A DNA stretch of 64,000 bases from Paracnuella aquatica (GCF_003332885.2 NZ_QOWJ01000003.1:1-64000); one strand, 5' to 3'. Shown: positions 25,473 to 34,693, numbered from the stretch's first letter. Numbers and translations are program-made. The notes: generated by a model from the sequence alone, not told the origin.

Positions 25473-28094
25473 CTACCGGATCAACGTCACTGTGCCTTTG
25501 GCAAAAAACTCTTTGCCGTTGAAATCAATTCCTTTTACCACCCACACAAAAGTGCCCGTTGCCTGCAGCTTACCACCAATGCGGCCATCCCAGCCATCTT
25601 CACTTTTGGTTGTTTCAAACACTTTTTCGCCCCAGCGGTTGAACACCCGGAAAAACTGAATCTGTGTCATGCCCACAGCAATAGGCCGGAACAGGTCGTT
25701 TTTGCCATCGCCGTTCGGGGTAAATGCGGTAGGCACAAATACCCGCGGATCGGTTTTGAAAATGCGCACCGTAATGCTGGCCGAATCCACACAGCTTGCT
25801 TCGTTGGCCACCAGCACCTGGTAGGTAACGGTTTCCTGGCTGCCGTCAAACACGGCAACGGGGTTGGCAATATTGGGATTGTTGAGCCCCAGCGGTGGCA
25901 ACCATTGGTAACTGCTGCCGCCGGTAGCCTGCAGTTGCAGCGGCTGGCCCACAATCACCGCTGTGTCGCGGCCGGCCGAAGCGTTGATGGAGGGCAACAC
26001 CTGCACCAGCACCGTATCGCGGCCGGGTTTGGGACAGCCTTTATTATCGTACACCGCCAGTATAAACTGCTGCGATGCGAGCAGTGGTTTGGTGGTTGGA
26101 GCAATAGCAATTGGGTTTTCCAGCAGCGCCGCGGGGGTCCACTCAAACCTGTTTCCATCCATCGAAGCCAGCAGTTGCGCAGTATTTTCAAAACAAATCA
26201 ATTGGTCATCGCCTGCGGTGGCCACCGGGTAAGGCACCACGGTCACCTTCATCGATTCGGTGGTGGTACAGCCGCCAATAGTGGCGCTGAGCTGGTAGAT
26301 GGTGGTTGCGGCCGGTGCCGTACTGGGGGTTAAAATATCCGGATTACTCACCGAAGCTGCAGGGCTCCAGGCAAAGCGCAGCCCATTGGAAACAGGTTTC
26401 AATTGAATGGTGTCGGTGGCACAAATTACTGTATCAGCCGGCATGGCCAGCGATACCGAGTTGACCACCCGCACCTGCACGGTATCCTGGTTGATGCACC
26501 CTTCCTGGTCGAGGCGCACCACGTAATTGGTGGTGCTGGCCGGGAAAACCGTTGGCGTAGCCGTGTTGGCCTGTTCAATGGAAGTGCCAGGCGTCCATGT
26601 AAAATTGCCCTGACCGAAAGCTTCCAGTTGCAGCCGGTCGCCGTTACAAATCAGTGTATCCCTAAAACGCAGGTCAATAAAAGGTTTGTCGGTAATAGGA
26701 ATGGCTTTTTGAATGGTGTCCCTGCACCCTTTGCTGCTGGTGGCGATCAGGCGCACCTGTTGCTGCCCCATGGCGGGAAACACATGGGTGGGGTTTTGCG
26801 CCGTGGAGGTTTGCCCCAGTCCGGTGCCGCCGAAGCTCCAGTTCCAGGAGGCCACCTGTCCATAAGTGGTGGTGGTGCGGTCGGTAAACTGGGTGGGTTT
26901 GTCAAAACAGCCGCCGGCAAACGAAAAGTCGGCTTTAAAATCGGGGTACACTTTTACTTCGGCTGTGGTTGAGTCGCCGCAAGGTTCGTTGCGGTTAACT
27001 ACCAGTTTTATTTTGTAAGTGCCGGTATCGCCATAAGTATGCACCGGCGATTGAACCGTAGAGCTGTTGCCATCGCCAAAATCCCAGAAGTAGGTCTTGT
27101 TTAAATTGGAAGGATTCTGATTTTGAAAAGATGCGGTTAGGCTTTCGCAAAAAGAATATGATGGATCCAGTTGGGCGCCGGCAAAATCGCAGTCGGCCAC
27201 GTTTACTAAAAAGTCCTTCCTGTGGATGTTGATCACTTTACCGCCCCTTGTTTCATAAGCACACACACTGATCACATAACGGCCAACAGGTGGTGCAATA
27301 CCGGAAATGATACCGGTTTTGGAATCAATGGTTACTTTTTCGCCCATGGGTTGGCCTGCACTATAGCCCGAAATGTAAGGCACCGATTGATAGGGTGGGG
27401 CTGAAGGATTGATGTTGCTGGAATTGGTAGAAAGACCACCGCCATATGCTTCGCAAAACACATAACTGATCTCGTCGCCATCTTCTTCTTTTACCGAAAA
27501 ATCAAGCGAAAATGGTTTGCCTGCGCAAATCCTGGACGCTAAGGTTTCAAACTTGGGGCTGCTGTTGGGCGTTGAATTACCCAAAGCCTCGGTGCCGGGT
27601 ATCTGTGCCATGTAGGTCGAGCCGGTGCCATCACCAACCCGCCCGGTATTGAACACGTTGTTCATGGGATTTACGCGACAACAGGTTTGATAGGCTGCCG
27701 TATATCCTTTTGCGTTAATGGGCAGGTCGATGGTATAAGAATAATCTGCTGCGTTGTAGCTGAGTGCCGGCGGATTTACTACGCAGGGCAGCGGATTGCC
27801 GATGCTGATGGGATTTTCGTTGCCTTTAATTACTTCGGTGTACTGGTTTGGGCCAGGATACTGTCGCCCCGTGCCATTATCAAATACACCAATCCAAACA
27901 TTGGGAGGCATGTCGGCGCAGGGCGCTGCGCACAACTCATCTCTAAACAGACGCAGGGTAATCCGGTATTTATGGGTGTTGGCCGCTGTGCCTGGCCCGA
28001 TGTATTCGTAGTACATTTCGCCACCCACAATATGCGATGCAAAAGCACCCAGTGCCGAAAGGAAAAAAGTAATTAGTAGCGCTGCTCTTTTCAT
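25473..28094 (-). CDS. PKD-repeat surface protein with CHU_C type IX sorting domain
   Basis: An 873-residue secreted protein. The start at 28094 gives MKRAALLITFFLSALGAFAS, a clean signal peptide; an ATG nine codons upstream is less likely. The N-terminal region (SHIVGGEMYYEYIG...) is typical of gliding-associated surface proteins. PKD-type domains follow, the clearest with YFWDFGDGNSSTVQSPVHTYGDTGTY, and then several repeats built on TICATDTIQL-like cysteine-containing strands. The last about 85 residues (FVPTAFTPNGDGKNDLF...FNRWGEKVFETT...DGWDGR) form the CHU_C domain, used as a type B sorting signal for type IX secretion. It is therefore a predicted client of SprA, placed on or released from the cell surface. 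It lies 23 bp downstream of the alpha/beta hydrolase gene. Confidence 0.92.
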   Translation of the reverse strand: MKRAALLITFFLSALGAFASHIVGGEMYYEYIGPGTAANTHKYRITLRLFRDELCAAPCADMPPNVWIGVFDNGTGRQYPGPNQYTEVIKGNENPISIGNPLPCVVNPPALSYNAADYSYTIDLPINAKGYTAAYQTCCRVNPMNNVFNTGRVGDGTGSTYMAQIPGTEALGNSTPNSSPKFETLASRICAGKPFSLDFSVKEEDGDEISYVFCEAYGGGLSTNSSNINPSAPPYQSVPYISGYSAGQPMGEKVTIDSKTGIISGIAPPVGRYVISVCAYETRGGKVINIHRKDFLVNVADCDFAGAQLDPSYSFCESLTASFQNQNPSNLNKTYFWDFGDGNSSTVQSPVHTYGDTGTYKIKLVVNRNEPCGDSTTAEVKVYPDFKADFSFAGGCFDKPTQFTDRTTTTYGQVASWNWSFGGTGLGQTSTAQNPTHVFPAMGQQQVRLIATSSKGCRDTIQKAIPITDKPFIDLRFRDTLICNGDRLQLEAFGQGNFTWTPGTSIEQANTATPTVFPASTTNYVVRLDQEGCINQDTVQVRVVNSVSLAMPADTVICATDTIQLKPVSNGLRFAWSPAASVSNPDILTPSTAPAATTIYQLSATIGGCTTTESMKVTVVPYPVATAGDDQLICFENTAQLLASMDGNRFEWTPAALLENPIAIAPTTKPLLASQQFILAVYDNKGCPKPGRDTVLVQVLPSINASAGRDTAVIVGQPLQLQATGGSSYQWLPPLGLNNPNIANPVAVFDGSQETVTYQVLVANEASCVDSASITVRIFKTDPRVFVPTAFTPNGDGKNDLFRPIAVGMTQIQFFRVFNRWGEKVFETTKSEDGWDGRIGGKLQATGTFVWVVKGIDFNGKEFFAKGTVTLIR

Positions 28095-28117
28095 GTTGGT
28101 GGTTGGCAACAATTGGT

Positions 28118-28915
28118 TCAATGGTGTATGGTGGTTAAAAATGCCTGCAACAGCCCGTTGCTCCGTTCCGTTTCTTCTTTCATGCCCATATGTCCCGAGT
28201 GCTCTAACAAGTGCACATGGGAAACTGCCGGCAGGTGCGCCTGTGCCAGCCCGTCGGCCATGGGCACAGCGGTGTCGTATTTCCCTAAAACAAACAAAAC
28301 CGGTATTTTATTTTGTTGGAGCAGGGCGGTGCGGTCGGGGCGCTGCATCATAGACCGATAATAAGCGATCAACGCTGCTGCTGAGGCTTCTTTTACCGAT
28401 TCAATATGGGCTGAAACCAACTCCGGCCGTTCCTCTTTGGTGGCCGGACTGTACAGGTTTGGCGTAGCCGTTTCTAAAAAAGCGGCTGCGCCGTGTTTTT
28501 CAATAAATTGAATTCCTTTCTGGCGGGTGCCCTTTTTTTCTTCGCTGTCAGCAAATGCGGAGGAATGAAACAAACCAATGCCGGCTAGCAATTCCCCGTA
28601 TTTTTCTAAAAATGCCAGGGCAATATATCCGCCCATGCTGTGGCCAATGAGCACACAGCGTTCAATACCCAACTCCTGCAGCAACCCGTGTACGGCTGTG
28701 GCCAAGCCTTCCATGCTCATATCCCCAATCATTGCCGACTGGCCGCTGCCGGGAAGGTCGGGAACAATGAGGCGATAACCCGAAAGTGCCGACACCTGGT
28801 CGTTCCAAATGATGCCCGTTTCACCGAAGCCATGCAGCAATACCACGGCGGGCCCTTCGCCGGCTGTGCGGTAAAAAAGGGGAACGCCGGATATATTGCA
28901 GGTTGTTTCAAGCAT
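28118..28915 (-). CDS. Alpha/beta hydrolase
   Basis: A 265-residue alpha/beta hydrolase-fold enzyme with no signal peptide. The oxyanion segment LLHGFGETG, the nucleophile elbow GHSMGG (Ser93), the acid in GKYDTAVP (Asp214) and the base in EHSGHMG (His242) are all in place. The chosen start MLETTCNISG overlaps the 3' end of the DUF4105 gene by 8 bp, so the two are translationally coupled; the longer frame that begins at 29026 lies inside that gene and is rejected. The substrate is unknown (an ester, thioester or lactone). Coupling to a DUF4105 protein may hint at lipid or envelope metabolism, which is inference only. Confidence 0.9.
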   Translation of the reverse strand: MLETTCNISGVPLFYRTAGEGPAVVLLHGFGETGIIWNDQVSALSGYRLIVPDLPGSGQSAMIGDMSMEGLATAVHGLLQELGIERCVLIGHSMGGYIALAFLEKYGELLAGIGLFHSSAFADSEEKKGTRQKGIQFIEKHGAAAFLETATPNLYSPATKEERPELVSAHIESVKEASAAALIAYYRSMMQRPDRTALLQQNKIPVLFVLGKYDTAVPMADGLAQAHLPAVSHVHLLEHSGHMGMKEETERSNGLLQAFLTTIHH

Positions 28916-30077
28916 GACCAAAAATTTTTCCCAGCATGCCGCTGCGCAGGGCCACGGTGGCCACAAGCGGCAGCAATGCTGTGTTGAGTTGCTGCGGCAA
29001 AAATGCCCAGGTTGCCAGCAGCCCAACGGTTATCCAAAATACGGCTTTAAAATAAAGGTGCTCCCCTTTTGTGCCGCGGCCCAGCAGGTAGGCACCAAGC
29101 AGGTGTGTGGGCAGGGCCCACAACAAGTTGAAGTTATCTTTTGTATCGCGGTGGTCGGTGCCTACCCACATAAACACGAGCAGCACACCCGCCAGTCCCA
29201 ACAGCAGAAATAAAGAGCGGTCGAAGATCCGCAATGCTTTTTGCGCAGCACCTCTTTTATAAAAGCTTAGCACTAAAGCCAGCAGCAGCATGGCACCAAA
29301 CACCACCGACGGCAAAAACAGCGTGCCTTTATCCAATGTTGATGGCATGGTGAGCAGCGGCTGCGGGTCCGTGGCGATGCGGCTTCCACCGCCGGTGGCG
29401 CCGTTCATGGCCTTGAGCAGGAAGTCGGGTAAAAACGTTGCCTCTGCCTGTTCCACTTTTCTGTCGATGCGGGAACCCAGCAAAATATCGATACCCAGTT
29501 TGCTCCAGTGCTGCCCACCGCGGTCGAGGTAGGTGTGCAGCATGTTCCTAAAAGTAGTGTTGCTACCGGGCAGCACATTGGGTACCGTCACCGGCTTGCC
29601 GGCATGTGCTACAATCATGTCGCGGGCCCGTGTGGTGCAGTTGTCAAACAAAAAATCGTATAGGTAAAAGCGGTTTTCGGGCGTCGCATTATGCTGCAGC
29701 GCCATCCACAATTGGTCCTTTTGGGCGCAGGTAAGCAGCAACTCCTGCTCCACCACGCTGCGGCTTTCGTACTGGTAGGTGTACAAAAAGTCGGCATAGC
29801 TTTCGGTGGCAAGGGCATAATTTAATTTACCCCGGATGAACTTGATATAAAAGTCGGGTGAAAACTCAAATGTGCCGTAGTTGTACACAATATCGGTGCC
29901 CGCCAATGGATCCTGAACGCGGATGGCCGTATGCCCAAAAGTAGAGTATAGGTCGTTGCCGGGGCTGCAGGTAAGCAGGCTGATGCGGGTGCTGCATGAA
30001 TCGGGCTGTGAAAAGCCAATGATAGAAAACAAAAAAAGCAGGCAGCCAAGCAGCAGGGGTTTTCTCAAGTGGGCCAA
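28908..30077 (-). CDS. DUF4105 (Lnb_N-like) membrane protein
   Basis: 389 residues. There is an N-terminal signal segment, then a periplasmic papain/NlpC-like domain with the DUF4105 signature residues His49 (YSTFGHTAIRV) and Cys147 (FLFDNCTTRARD). About five hydrophobic helices follow in the C-terminal third (LFLPSVVFGAMLLLALVLSF, SLFLLLGLAGVLLVFM and others). DUF4105 is the Lnb N-terminal domain family, linked to lipoprotein N-acyl transfer; the Cys/His pair would suit acyl transfer from a phospholipid or lipoprotein. That role is inferred from the family. No ATG is available: the start is TTG at 30077 or, with a neater signal peptide (MRKPLLLGCL...), TTG at 30068. A TATCTTTC near-promoter lies at 30088-30095. 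Overlaps the hydrolase gene. Confidence 0.85.
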   Translation of the reverse strand: MAHLRKPLLLGCLLFLFSIIGFSQPDSCSTRISLLTCSPGNDLYSTFGHTAIRVQDPLAGTDIVYNYGTFEFSPDFYIKFIRGKLNYALATESYADFLYTYQYESRSVVEQELLLTCAQKDQLWMALQHNATPENRFYLYDFLFDNCTTRARDMIVAHAGKPVTVPNVLPGSNTTFRNMLHTYLDRGGQHWSKLGIDILLGSRIDRKVEQAEATFLPDFLLKAMNGATGGGSRIATDPQPLLTMPSTLDKGTLFLPSVVFGAMLLLALVLSFYKRGAAQKALRIFDRSLFLLLGLAGVLLVFMWVGTDHRDTKDNFNLLWALPTHLLGAYLLGRGTKGEHLYFKAVFWITVGLLATWAFLPQQLNTALLPLVATVALRSGMLGKIFGHA

Positions 30078-30161
30078 ATTTGGGCGGGAAAGATAATTAA
30101 AAAAGAACGGCCCCTGTCGGTGCCGCTGTTAAAAGCAACGCAGTTTTGTTAATTTTCGGCT

Positions 30162-31490
30162 ATGGATGAACAGGACGAGTTAGCCACGTTGCGACAAGAA
30201 GTGCAGGCTATTCGAAAAGATATGGAAGGGCAGTATGCTCGCCTGCAACAGATCGAAGCACGCATTGCAAAGTTGCAGGGTGGCAATGCACACAAATATG
30301 TGCAACCCTCTTCCGCGCAGCCAATAATCACACTCGAGAATTTTATCGGGTTGCGGCTCATACACATCGTGGGCATTGTGGTGCTGGTGATCGGTGTTGC
30401 CATTGGGGTAAAATATGCCTTCGACCGCAACCTCATTTCCGAAACCACCCGCATAGCGCTGGCCTATGGCGCAGGTGCGTTGCTGCTCCTTTTTGCCTAC
30501 CGATTGCGCAAAGATTATGAGCGGTTAAGTGCCATCCTGTTCAGTGGTGCCATGGCCACTTTTTATTTTACCTCTTACGCGGCGCATGTGTATTATGGCC
30601 TGCTGCCGTTTGCCGCGGTGTTTGCGTTGATGGTGCTGCTCACCATTTTTACAGCATTTGAAGCGGTGCGTTATAAACGGCCGGAAATTGCGTTGCTGGG
30701 ATTGATCGGTGCATACGGCATTCCGTTTTTGGTGAGCAAAAATTCGGAGCGTGCCGACCTGTTATTTCTCTACATTTTGATCATCAATTGCGGTGTACTT
30801 TTTTTGCGCATCAAAATGGGCTGGCGGGTAGTGGGGCAGGTGGCGCAGGCACTTACCTGGCTGCTGTTTATTGGGTGGAGCAGTACACGTTTTACCGCTG
30901 CGCAAACTGGTTCGGCAACTACATTTCTTATTGCTTTTTTCATCCTGTTTTCAGTGATGGCGCTGTATACTGCCTGGCGGCAAAAGGAGATCGCTAGGGC
31001 AGCCGATGCCTACCAGCAGGTGCTTAATAATGCAGCATTATATTTTAGTGCGCTGTTTGTTTTTTCACCGGCACAAAGCGATGCGGGCCTTGCGGCTGTA
31101 AGCATTTGTTGCGCCCTTTTTGCAGCGTTGCAGGGTGTTGTATTTTATAAAATGCTACCGGCGTCCCCGTTGCTGCGGCAAATGCATTATATGTGGGCGG
31201 TGGCACTGGCGGTGCTGGCTGCGGCTTTTTACCTCGATGGGCTACCGGTAACACTGCTATGGCTGCTGCTTGCCGTTGGTATGTTTGCGCTGGGCGCCCT
31301 GCTGCGCGAAAAGTTGTGGCGGCTGGCCTCACTGGCGCTGATGGCGCTAACGCTGATCAAACTGCTGGCACTGGATAGCCAACGCTTTTCAGCCGGGCAC
31401 AAAGTGGTGGCCTACGTGGTGCTTGGTTTGCTGCTGCTGATCGTTTCTTTTCTCTATCAAAAGTTCCGGCAACGGTGGTTTGGGGAGTAG
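30162..31490 (+). CDS. Short DUF2339 polytopic membrane protein
   Basis: 442 residues. An N-terminal coiled coil of about 45 residues (ELATLRQEVQAIRKDMEGQY...) is followed by the DUF2339 entry sequence ENFIGLRLIHIVGIVVLVIGVAIGVKYAFDRNLIS and a dense series of hydrophobic helices to the end. DUF2339 proteins are typically 700-1000 residues, so this is a compact form that lost the C-terminal half of the helix array; the frame is intact and ends with a normal basic tail. Function is unknown for the whole family. It is divergent from the DUF4105 gene. The stop codon is followed within a few bases by a word-repeat inverted element. Confidence 0.82.
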   Translation: MDEQDELATLRQEVQAIRKDMEGQYARLQQIEARIAKLQGGNAHKYVQPSSAQPIITLENFIGLRLIHIVGIVVLVIGVAIGVKYAFDRNLISETTRIALAYGAGALLLLFAYRLRKDYERLSAILFSGAMATFYFTSYAAHVYYGLLPFAAVFALMVLLTIFTAFEAVRYKRPEIALLGLIGAYGIPFLVSKNSERADLLFLYILIINCGVLFLRIKMGWRVVGQVAQALTWLLFIGWSSTRFTAAQTGSATTFLIAFFILFSVMALYTAWRQKEIARAADAYQQVLNNAALYFSALFVFSPAQSDAGLAAVSICCALFAALQGVVFYKMLPASPLLRQMHYMWAVALAVLAAAFYLDGLPVTLLWLLLAVGMFALGALLREKLWRLASLALMALTLIKLLALDSQRFSAGHKVVAYVVLGLLLLIVSFLYQKFRQRWFGE

Positions 31491-31494
31491 GGAG

Positions 31495-31601
31495 TTTGGG
31501 GTTTAAAGTTTAAGGTTTAACGTTGTTCAATTCGTTCAATGTGTTCAATGGTTTCATCAGTTTTTGATGTTGGCTATTCTCTAAACATTAAACATTAAAC
31601 T
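31495..31601. repeat. Word-reiteration inverted repeat (GTTTAAAG type)
   Basis: The left arm reiterates GGTTTAAAG-like words from 31501. The right arm (about 31578-31611) reiterates AAACATTAAAC/AAACTTTAAAC, its complement, and runs into the stop codon of the UDG-fold gene. The middle has a second reiterated word, GTTCAATG. The element fills the gap between two convergent genes. Confidence 0.6.
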
Positions 31602-32324
31602 TTAAACCTTCTTAGGCAGCCAGGTTTGGTACAGTTCCCTGCGCTGGAGCGGGCTGATGCCGGCCATTTGCTCGGCGAGTGGCGATGGGGAAATAAGGGT
31701 AACGGTGTGCATCATGCGCTGAATGCCGGCCGCATCGGTATAGATAAATTGCCTGCGGCGTGGCCGGCTTTGCTGGATGATCTTCATGCCGCTGAGCCGG
31801 CCGTTTTCTTTTAGGAGCCGCAGCGTTAAAGATTCCGCATTTACTTTCCCTGAAGATGAAGTAAAATAAAGCGTGGCAATGGATGGATGGCTATCCAGGG
31901 TGCGGATGATGCCGGTATTCAATTCAATGTTTTGCAGGGCCGTATCCATAGCGCTGCCCGAAGTGGTGCAGGCAAAAATGGCGTCGGATAGCGCCAGTTT
32001 CAGGTCATCGAGCAGGCGCATGCGCTGCTGCACGGCTTCTTCGGTGCGGGCATACAGGAGTGGCGTTTGGTAGATAAGCGAAAGGTCTTTCCAAAAGTTA
32101 TTGTCGGCGCTGCCGTAAAAGAAGTCAACATCGGAGGAGCGCACCCTGCCAAAAGCTTCCCGAATGAGTACCGATGGAAAAGTGCCGAGCAGGAGTGCCG
32201 TGGCGCCGGGCGGTGTATACCAGCCGCGGGCAATGTAGCGGTGCTCCACCCGAACGGCCGCATTTGCGGCTCCATTGAACGAAGCATTGGAGCCAAAGTT
32301 TTCTGTGTTGATCATGAACGTCAT
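31602..32324 (-). CDS. Uracil-DNA glycosylase-fold protein
   Basis: 240 residues. The segment LLLGTFPS (44-51), followed by FFYGSADNNFWKDL (69-82), matches the first two conserved motifs of the UDG superfamily branch that includes deoxyinosine and mismatch glycosylases (family pattern: LGS/TxP, then YYxxxxNxFW). It is likely a DNA repair or DNA-binding protein, but the C-terminal motif (H-P-S type in canonical UDGs) is not obvious: SHPSIATLYFTSS at about 144-156 may be the counterpart. The start is ATG 32324; ATG 32315 three codons later is equally possible. Substrate specificity is not readable. Confidence 0.65.
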   Translation of the reverse strand: MTFMINTENFGSNASFNGAANAAVRVEHRYIARGWYTPPGATALLLGTFPSVLIREAFGRVRSSDVDFFYGSADNNFWKDLSLIYQTPLLYARTEEAVQQRMRLLDDLKLALSDAIFACTTSGSAMDTALQNIELNTGIIRTLDSHPSIATLYFTSSSGKVNAESLTLRLLKENGRLSGMKIIQQSRPRRRQFIYTDAAGIQRMMHTVTLISPSPLAEQMAGISPLQRRELYQTWLPKKV

Positions 32325-32450
32325 TTTTGAAAAGAATGATCAACAACACTGTGCAATTTTCAAACCTTTATTTGCCCAATAGCGAACCAGCCGTACAAGT
32401 GTGCGACGCAACAGGCGATCAAACGAGTTGCAACAGTTGGCTCCATAAAA

Positions 32451-32483
32451 AAAGATTCCATCTCTTGAAGCGATGGAATCTTT
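32451..32483 (-). terminator. Intrinsic terminator after guaB
   Basis: A perfect 12-bp stem (32451-32462 with 32472-32483; core GATTCCATC) is followed on the minus strand by seven T. It lies 36 bases beyond the guaB stop. Confidence 0.9.
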
Positions 32484-32518
32484 GATGTTGTTTGGGACAC
32501 TGTTTTTACAGCCTTGGA

Positions 32519-34000
32519 TTATTTCCTGCTATAGTTGGGTGCTTCCCTAGTAATCTCTACATCGTGGGTATGGCTTTCCCGCATACCAGCATTGGTAATT
32601 TTTACAAAAGTTGCCGCTTTCAGCTCTTCGATGTTTTTGGCGCCGCAGTAGCCCATGCCTGCACGCAGGCCGCCTACATATTGGTACACAATTTCGCGAA
32701 GCGAGCCTTTGTACGCCACACGGCCTTCGATGCCTTCGGGTACATATTTCTTTACGTCGGCTTCGGGATCCTGGAAGTAGCGGTCGGAGGAGCCGGTGGC
32801 CATGGCACCAAGCGAGCCCATGCCGCGGTATTCTTTAAACTTGCGGCCTTCGTAAATAATGGTTTCGCCGGGGCTTTCTTCGGTGCCCGCAAAAATGGAA
32901 CCCATCATCACGCAATCGGCACCGGCAGCAAGTGCTTTTACCATATCGCCGGTGTAGCGGATGCCGCCATCGGCAATAAGCGGAACGCCTGCTTTGCGCA
33001 GCACCGAGTGTGCCTGCATGATGGCGGTAAGCTGCGGTACACCTGCACCGGCCACAATGCGGGTGGTGCAAATAGAACCCGGGCCAATGCCCACTTTAAC
33101 GCAATCGGCGCCGGCATCAACGAGGGCCTGTGCGCCTTCGGCGGTGGCAATGTTGCCCGCAATTACGTTGATGTCTTTAAAGGCTTGTTTTACGCTGCGC
33201 ACCGAATCAATAATGCCTTTGGAATGACCGTGGGCACTGTCAAGACAAATAACGTCTACGCCTACATGCTGCAGTGCAGCCACACGGTCCAGCAGGTCGC
33301 GGGTAACACCAACGGCGGCGCCCACCAGCAGTCGGCCTTTGCTGTCTTTATTGGCGTTGGGGAAAGAAGTAACCTGTTGAATATCGCGGTAGGTAATGAG
33401 GCCAATGAGTTTGCCGCTGCCGTCAACCACGGGCAGCTTTTCGATGCGGTTTTGGCGGAAAATGATCTCTGCTTTTTTCAGGTCGGTGCCTTCCGGAGCA
33501 GTGATGAGTCCTTCTTTGGTCATTACCTCGCTAACGGGGCGCTGCATGTCTTCTTCAAACCGCAAGTCGCGGCTGGTGAGGATGCCCGTTAGTTTGCCGT
33601 CGCCATCTACAATGGGAATGCCGCCGATTTTGTTTTCCCGCATCAGGCGCTTGGCGTCGCCAATGGTGGCGTTGTGCAGCAGCGTAATGGGGTCGATGAT
33701 CATGGCGCTTTCGCTGCGTTTCACCTTCCGCACCTGCTCGGCCTGCCGTTCGATGCTCATGTTTTTGTGCAGGATGCCGATGCCGCCTTCGCGGGCCAGC
33801 GCAATGGCCAGGGCCGCTTCGGTAACGGTGTCCATTGCTGCAGAAAGCATGGGAATGTTGAGCGAAATGTTTTTGGTTAATCTTGTTTTGATCTCAACGT
33901 CGCGGGGAAGAATTTCGGAATAAGCCGGAACCAGCAGTACGTCATCAAATGTCAAACCTTCGAGGAAGTTGCGTTCGGTGGGGTTGTTATTTACAGCCAT
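32519..34000 (-). CDS. guaB: Inosine-5'-monophosphate dehydrogenase
   Basis: Oxidises IMP to XMP with NAD, the committed step of GMP synthesis. The 493 residues include the N-terminal FDDVLLVP strand, two CBS domains inserted at about 95-210, the substrate site SAHGHS, the catalytic loop [10 protein letters not shown] with Cys311, and the C-terminal flap region ending EAPNYSRK. The start is ATG 34000 ([11 protein letters not shown]). A complete promoter (34004-34032) ends 3 bases upstream, which excludes the ATG at 34024 and predicts a leaderless message. A strong terminator follows, so the gene is monocistronic. Confidence 0.97.
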   Translation of the reverse strand: MAVNNNPTERNFLEGLTFDDVLLVPAYSEILPRDVEIKTRLTKNISLNIPMLSAAMDTVTEAALAIALAREGGIGILHKNMSIERQAEQVRKVKRSESAMIIDPITLLHNATIGDAKRLMRENKIGGIPIVDGDGKLTGILTSRDLRFEEDMQRPVSEVMTKEGLITAPEGTDLKKAEIIFRQNRIEKLPVVDGSGKLIGLITYRDIQQVTSFPNANKDSKGRLLVGAAVGVTRDLLDRVAALQHVGVDVICLDSAHGHSKGIIDSVRSVKQAFKDINVIAGNIATAEGAQALVDAGADCVKVGIGPGSICTTRIVAGAGVPQLTAIMQAHSVLRKAGVPLIADGGIRYTGDMVKALAAGADCVMMGSIFAGTEESPGETIIYEGRKFKEYRGMGSLGAMATGSSDRYFQDPEADVKKYVPEGIEGRVAYKGSLREIVYQYVGGLRAGMGYCGAKNIEELKAATFVKITNAGMRESHTHDVEITREAPNYSRK

Positions 34001-34003
34001 GTG

Positions 34004-34032
34004 CAAAGATAGGGGAACCGGCAAATATCAAA
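34004..34032 (-). promoter_or_regulatory. guaB promoter TTTG-N17-TATCTTTG, leaderless
   Basis: On the minus strand TTTG (34029-34032) lies 17 nt before TATCTTTG (34011-34004), an exact match to the Bacteroidota sigma consensus. The -7 box ends 3 nt before the guaB ATG, so transcription should begin essentially at the start codon. Confidence 0.75.
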
Positions 34033-34046
34033 CATCGACGAAGAAA

Positions 34047-34082
34047 AGGAACAGATGAACAGACGAACAAGGAATGTCGAAC
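34047..34082. repeat. Solitary A-type arm (GAACAGACGAACAAGG)
   Basis: One arm of the A-type repeat, with two tandem GAACAG words, lies just upstream of the guaB promoter. No complementary right arm is present here. Other copies are at 39096-39290, 61138-61330 and around the four-hairpin elements. Confidence 0.6.
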
Positions 34083-34116
34083 CGGTGAAGTAGGGGAGCT
34101 GCTCATGCCGTGAAAA

Positions 34117-34144
34117 TACAGGGCTGCAAAAGGGCAGCCCTGTA
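34117..34144 (-). terminator. Hairpin terminator after the second DinB gene
   Basis: An 11-bp perfect stem (34117-34127 with 34134-34144; core AGGGCTGC) is followed by TTTT on the minus strand, 42 bases beyond the DinB stop at 34187. Confidence 0.75.
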
Positions 34145-34186
34145 GGTGTACATAAGTTTTATATGGGTAAAAATGATGCGCCCTAA

Positions 34187-34693
34187 TTAATGGCGATCCC
34201 AGAAGGGTGGCGGCTCTACACCTAGTGCCCGCAGGTACACATAGCCTTGTCCGCGGTGGTGAATTTCATTGTCGATAAAATAGAGCAATGTGGAATAAAC
34301 CGGTCCTTCGTACATGCCAAATGCTTTGTCTACCTGCTGCATGCGCTCCGGTGTAAGTGCGGGCCACAGCTCGTCGATCTGTCTGGTGGCGGCATCCCAG
34401 CGCTGCAAAATTTCCGCTTTGGTTTTGGGCCGCTCTTCGCCCACATGGGCCAGTTCTTCCATCGTTTTCCATACGCCGTGTGCCAGGCCCGGCATGCCTT
34501 CCGCCATGTCGAGCATCTCTAGGGTAATGTCGGCAAAGCTGCGCATGCCACCGATGGAAAAAGTGGCGAAATGTTCATCGGGGAAAGCCGCAATCACCCG
34601 GCGGGTAAGCCTTCTGTTGCCTTGCCAGTACTGGAGCAATTGATCGGGAGTAATGTGGGCGCTGGTGGTTTCTGTCAGTTGGAGGGTTTCCAT
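34187..34693 (-). CDS. DinB family protein (second paralogue)
   Basis: 168 residues with the DinB four-helix-bundle pattern. The distal metal motif is clear (FIDNEIHHRGQGYVYLRALGVEPPPFWDRH; HxxxHRGQ-like with IHHRGQ), and the partner His is probably in the GLAHGVWKTMEELAHVGEERP helix. The ending LGVEPPPFW is typical of the DinB subgroup that follows the motif with a Pro-rich cap. Function is unknown. It is only distantly similar to the DinB gene at 2535-3026, so the two are not a recent duplication. Confidence 0.82.
   Translation of the reverse strand: METLQLTETTSAHITPDQLLQYWQGNRRLTRRVIAAFPDEHFATFSIGGMRSFADITLEMLDMAEGMPGLAHGVWKTMEELAHVGEERPKTKAEILQRWDAATRQIDELWPALTPERMQQVDKAFGMYEGPVYSTLLYFIDNEIHHRGQGYVYLRALGVEPPPFWDRH

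Noticed and set aside
25410-26333. 307-codon plus-strand frame over the CHU_C gene
   Set aside because: It overlaps the conserved sorting domain on the other strand and has no recognisable motif.
28916-29026. 37-codon N-terminal extension of the alpha/beta hydrolase
   Set aside because: It overlaps the end of the DUF4105 gene and reads as Cys/Trp-rich nonsense; the family starts at MLETTCNISG.
32492-33592. 366-codon plus-strand frame over guaB
   Set aside because: guaB is unambiguous on the minus strand; the plus frame begins inside its terminator region and has no homology features.
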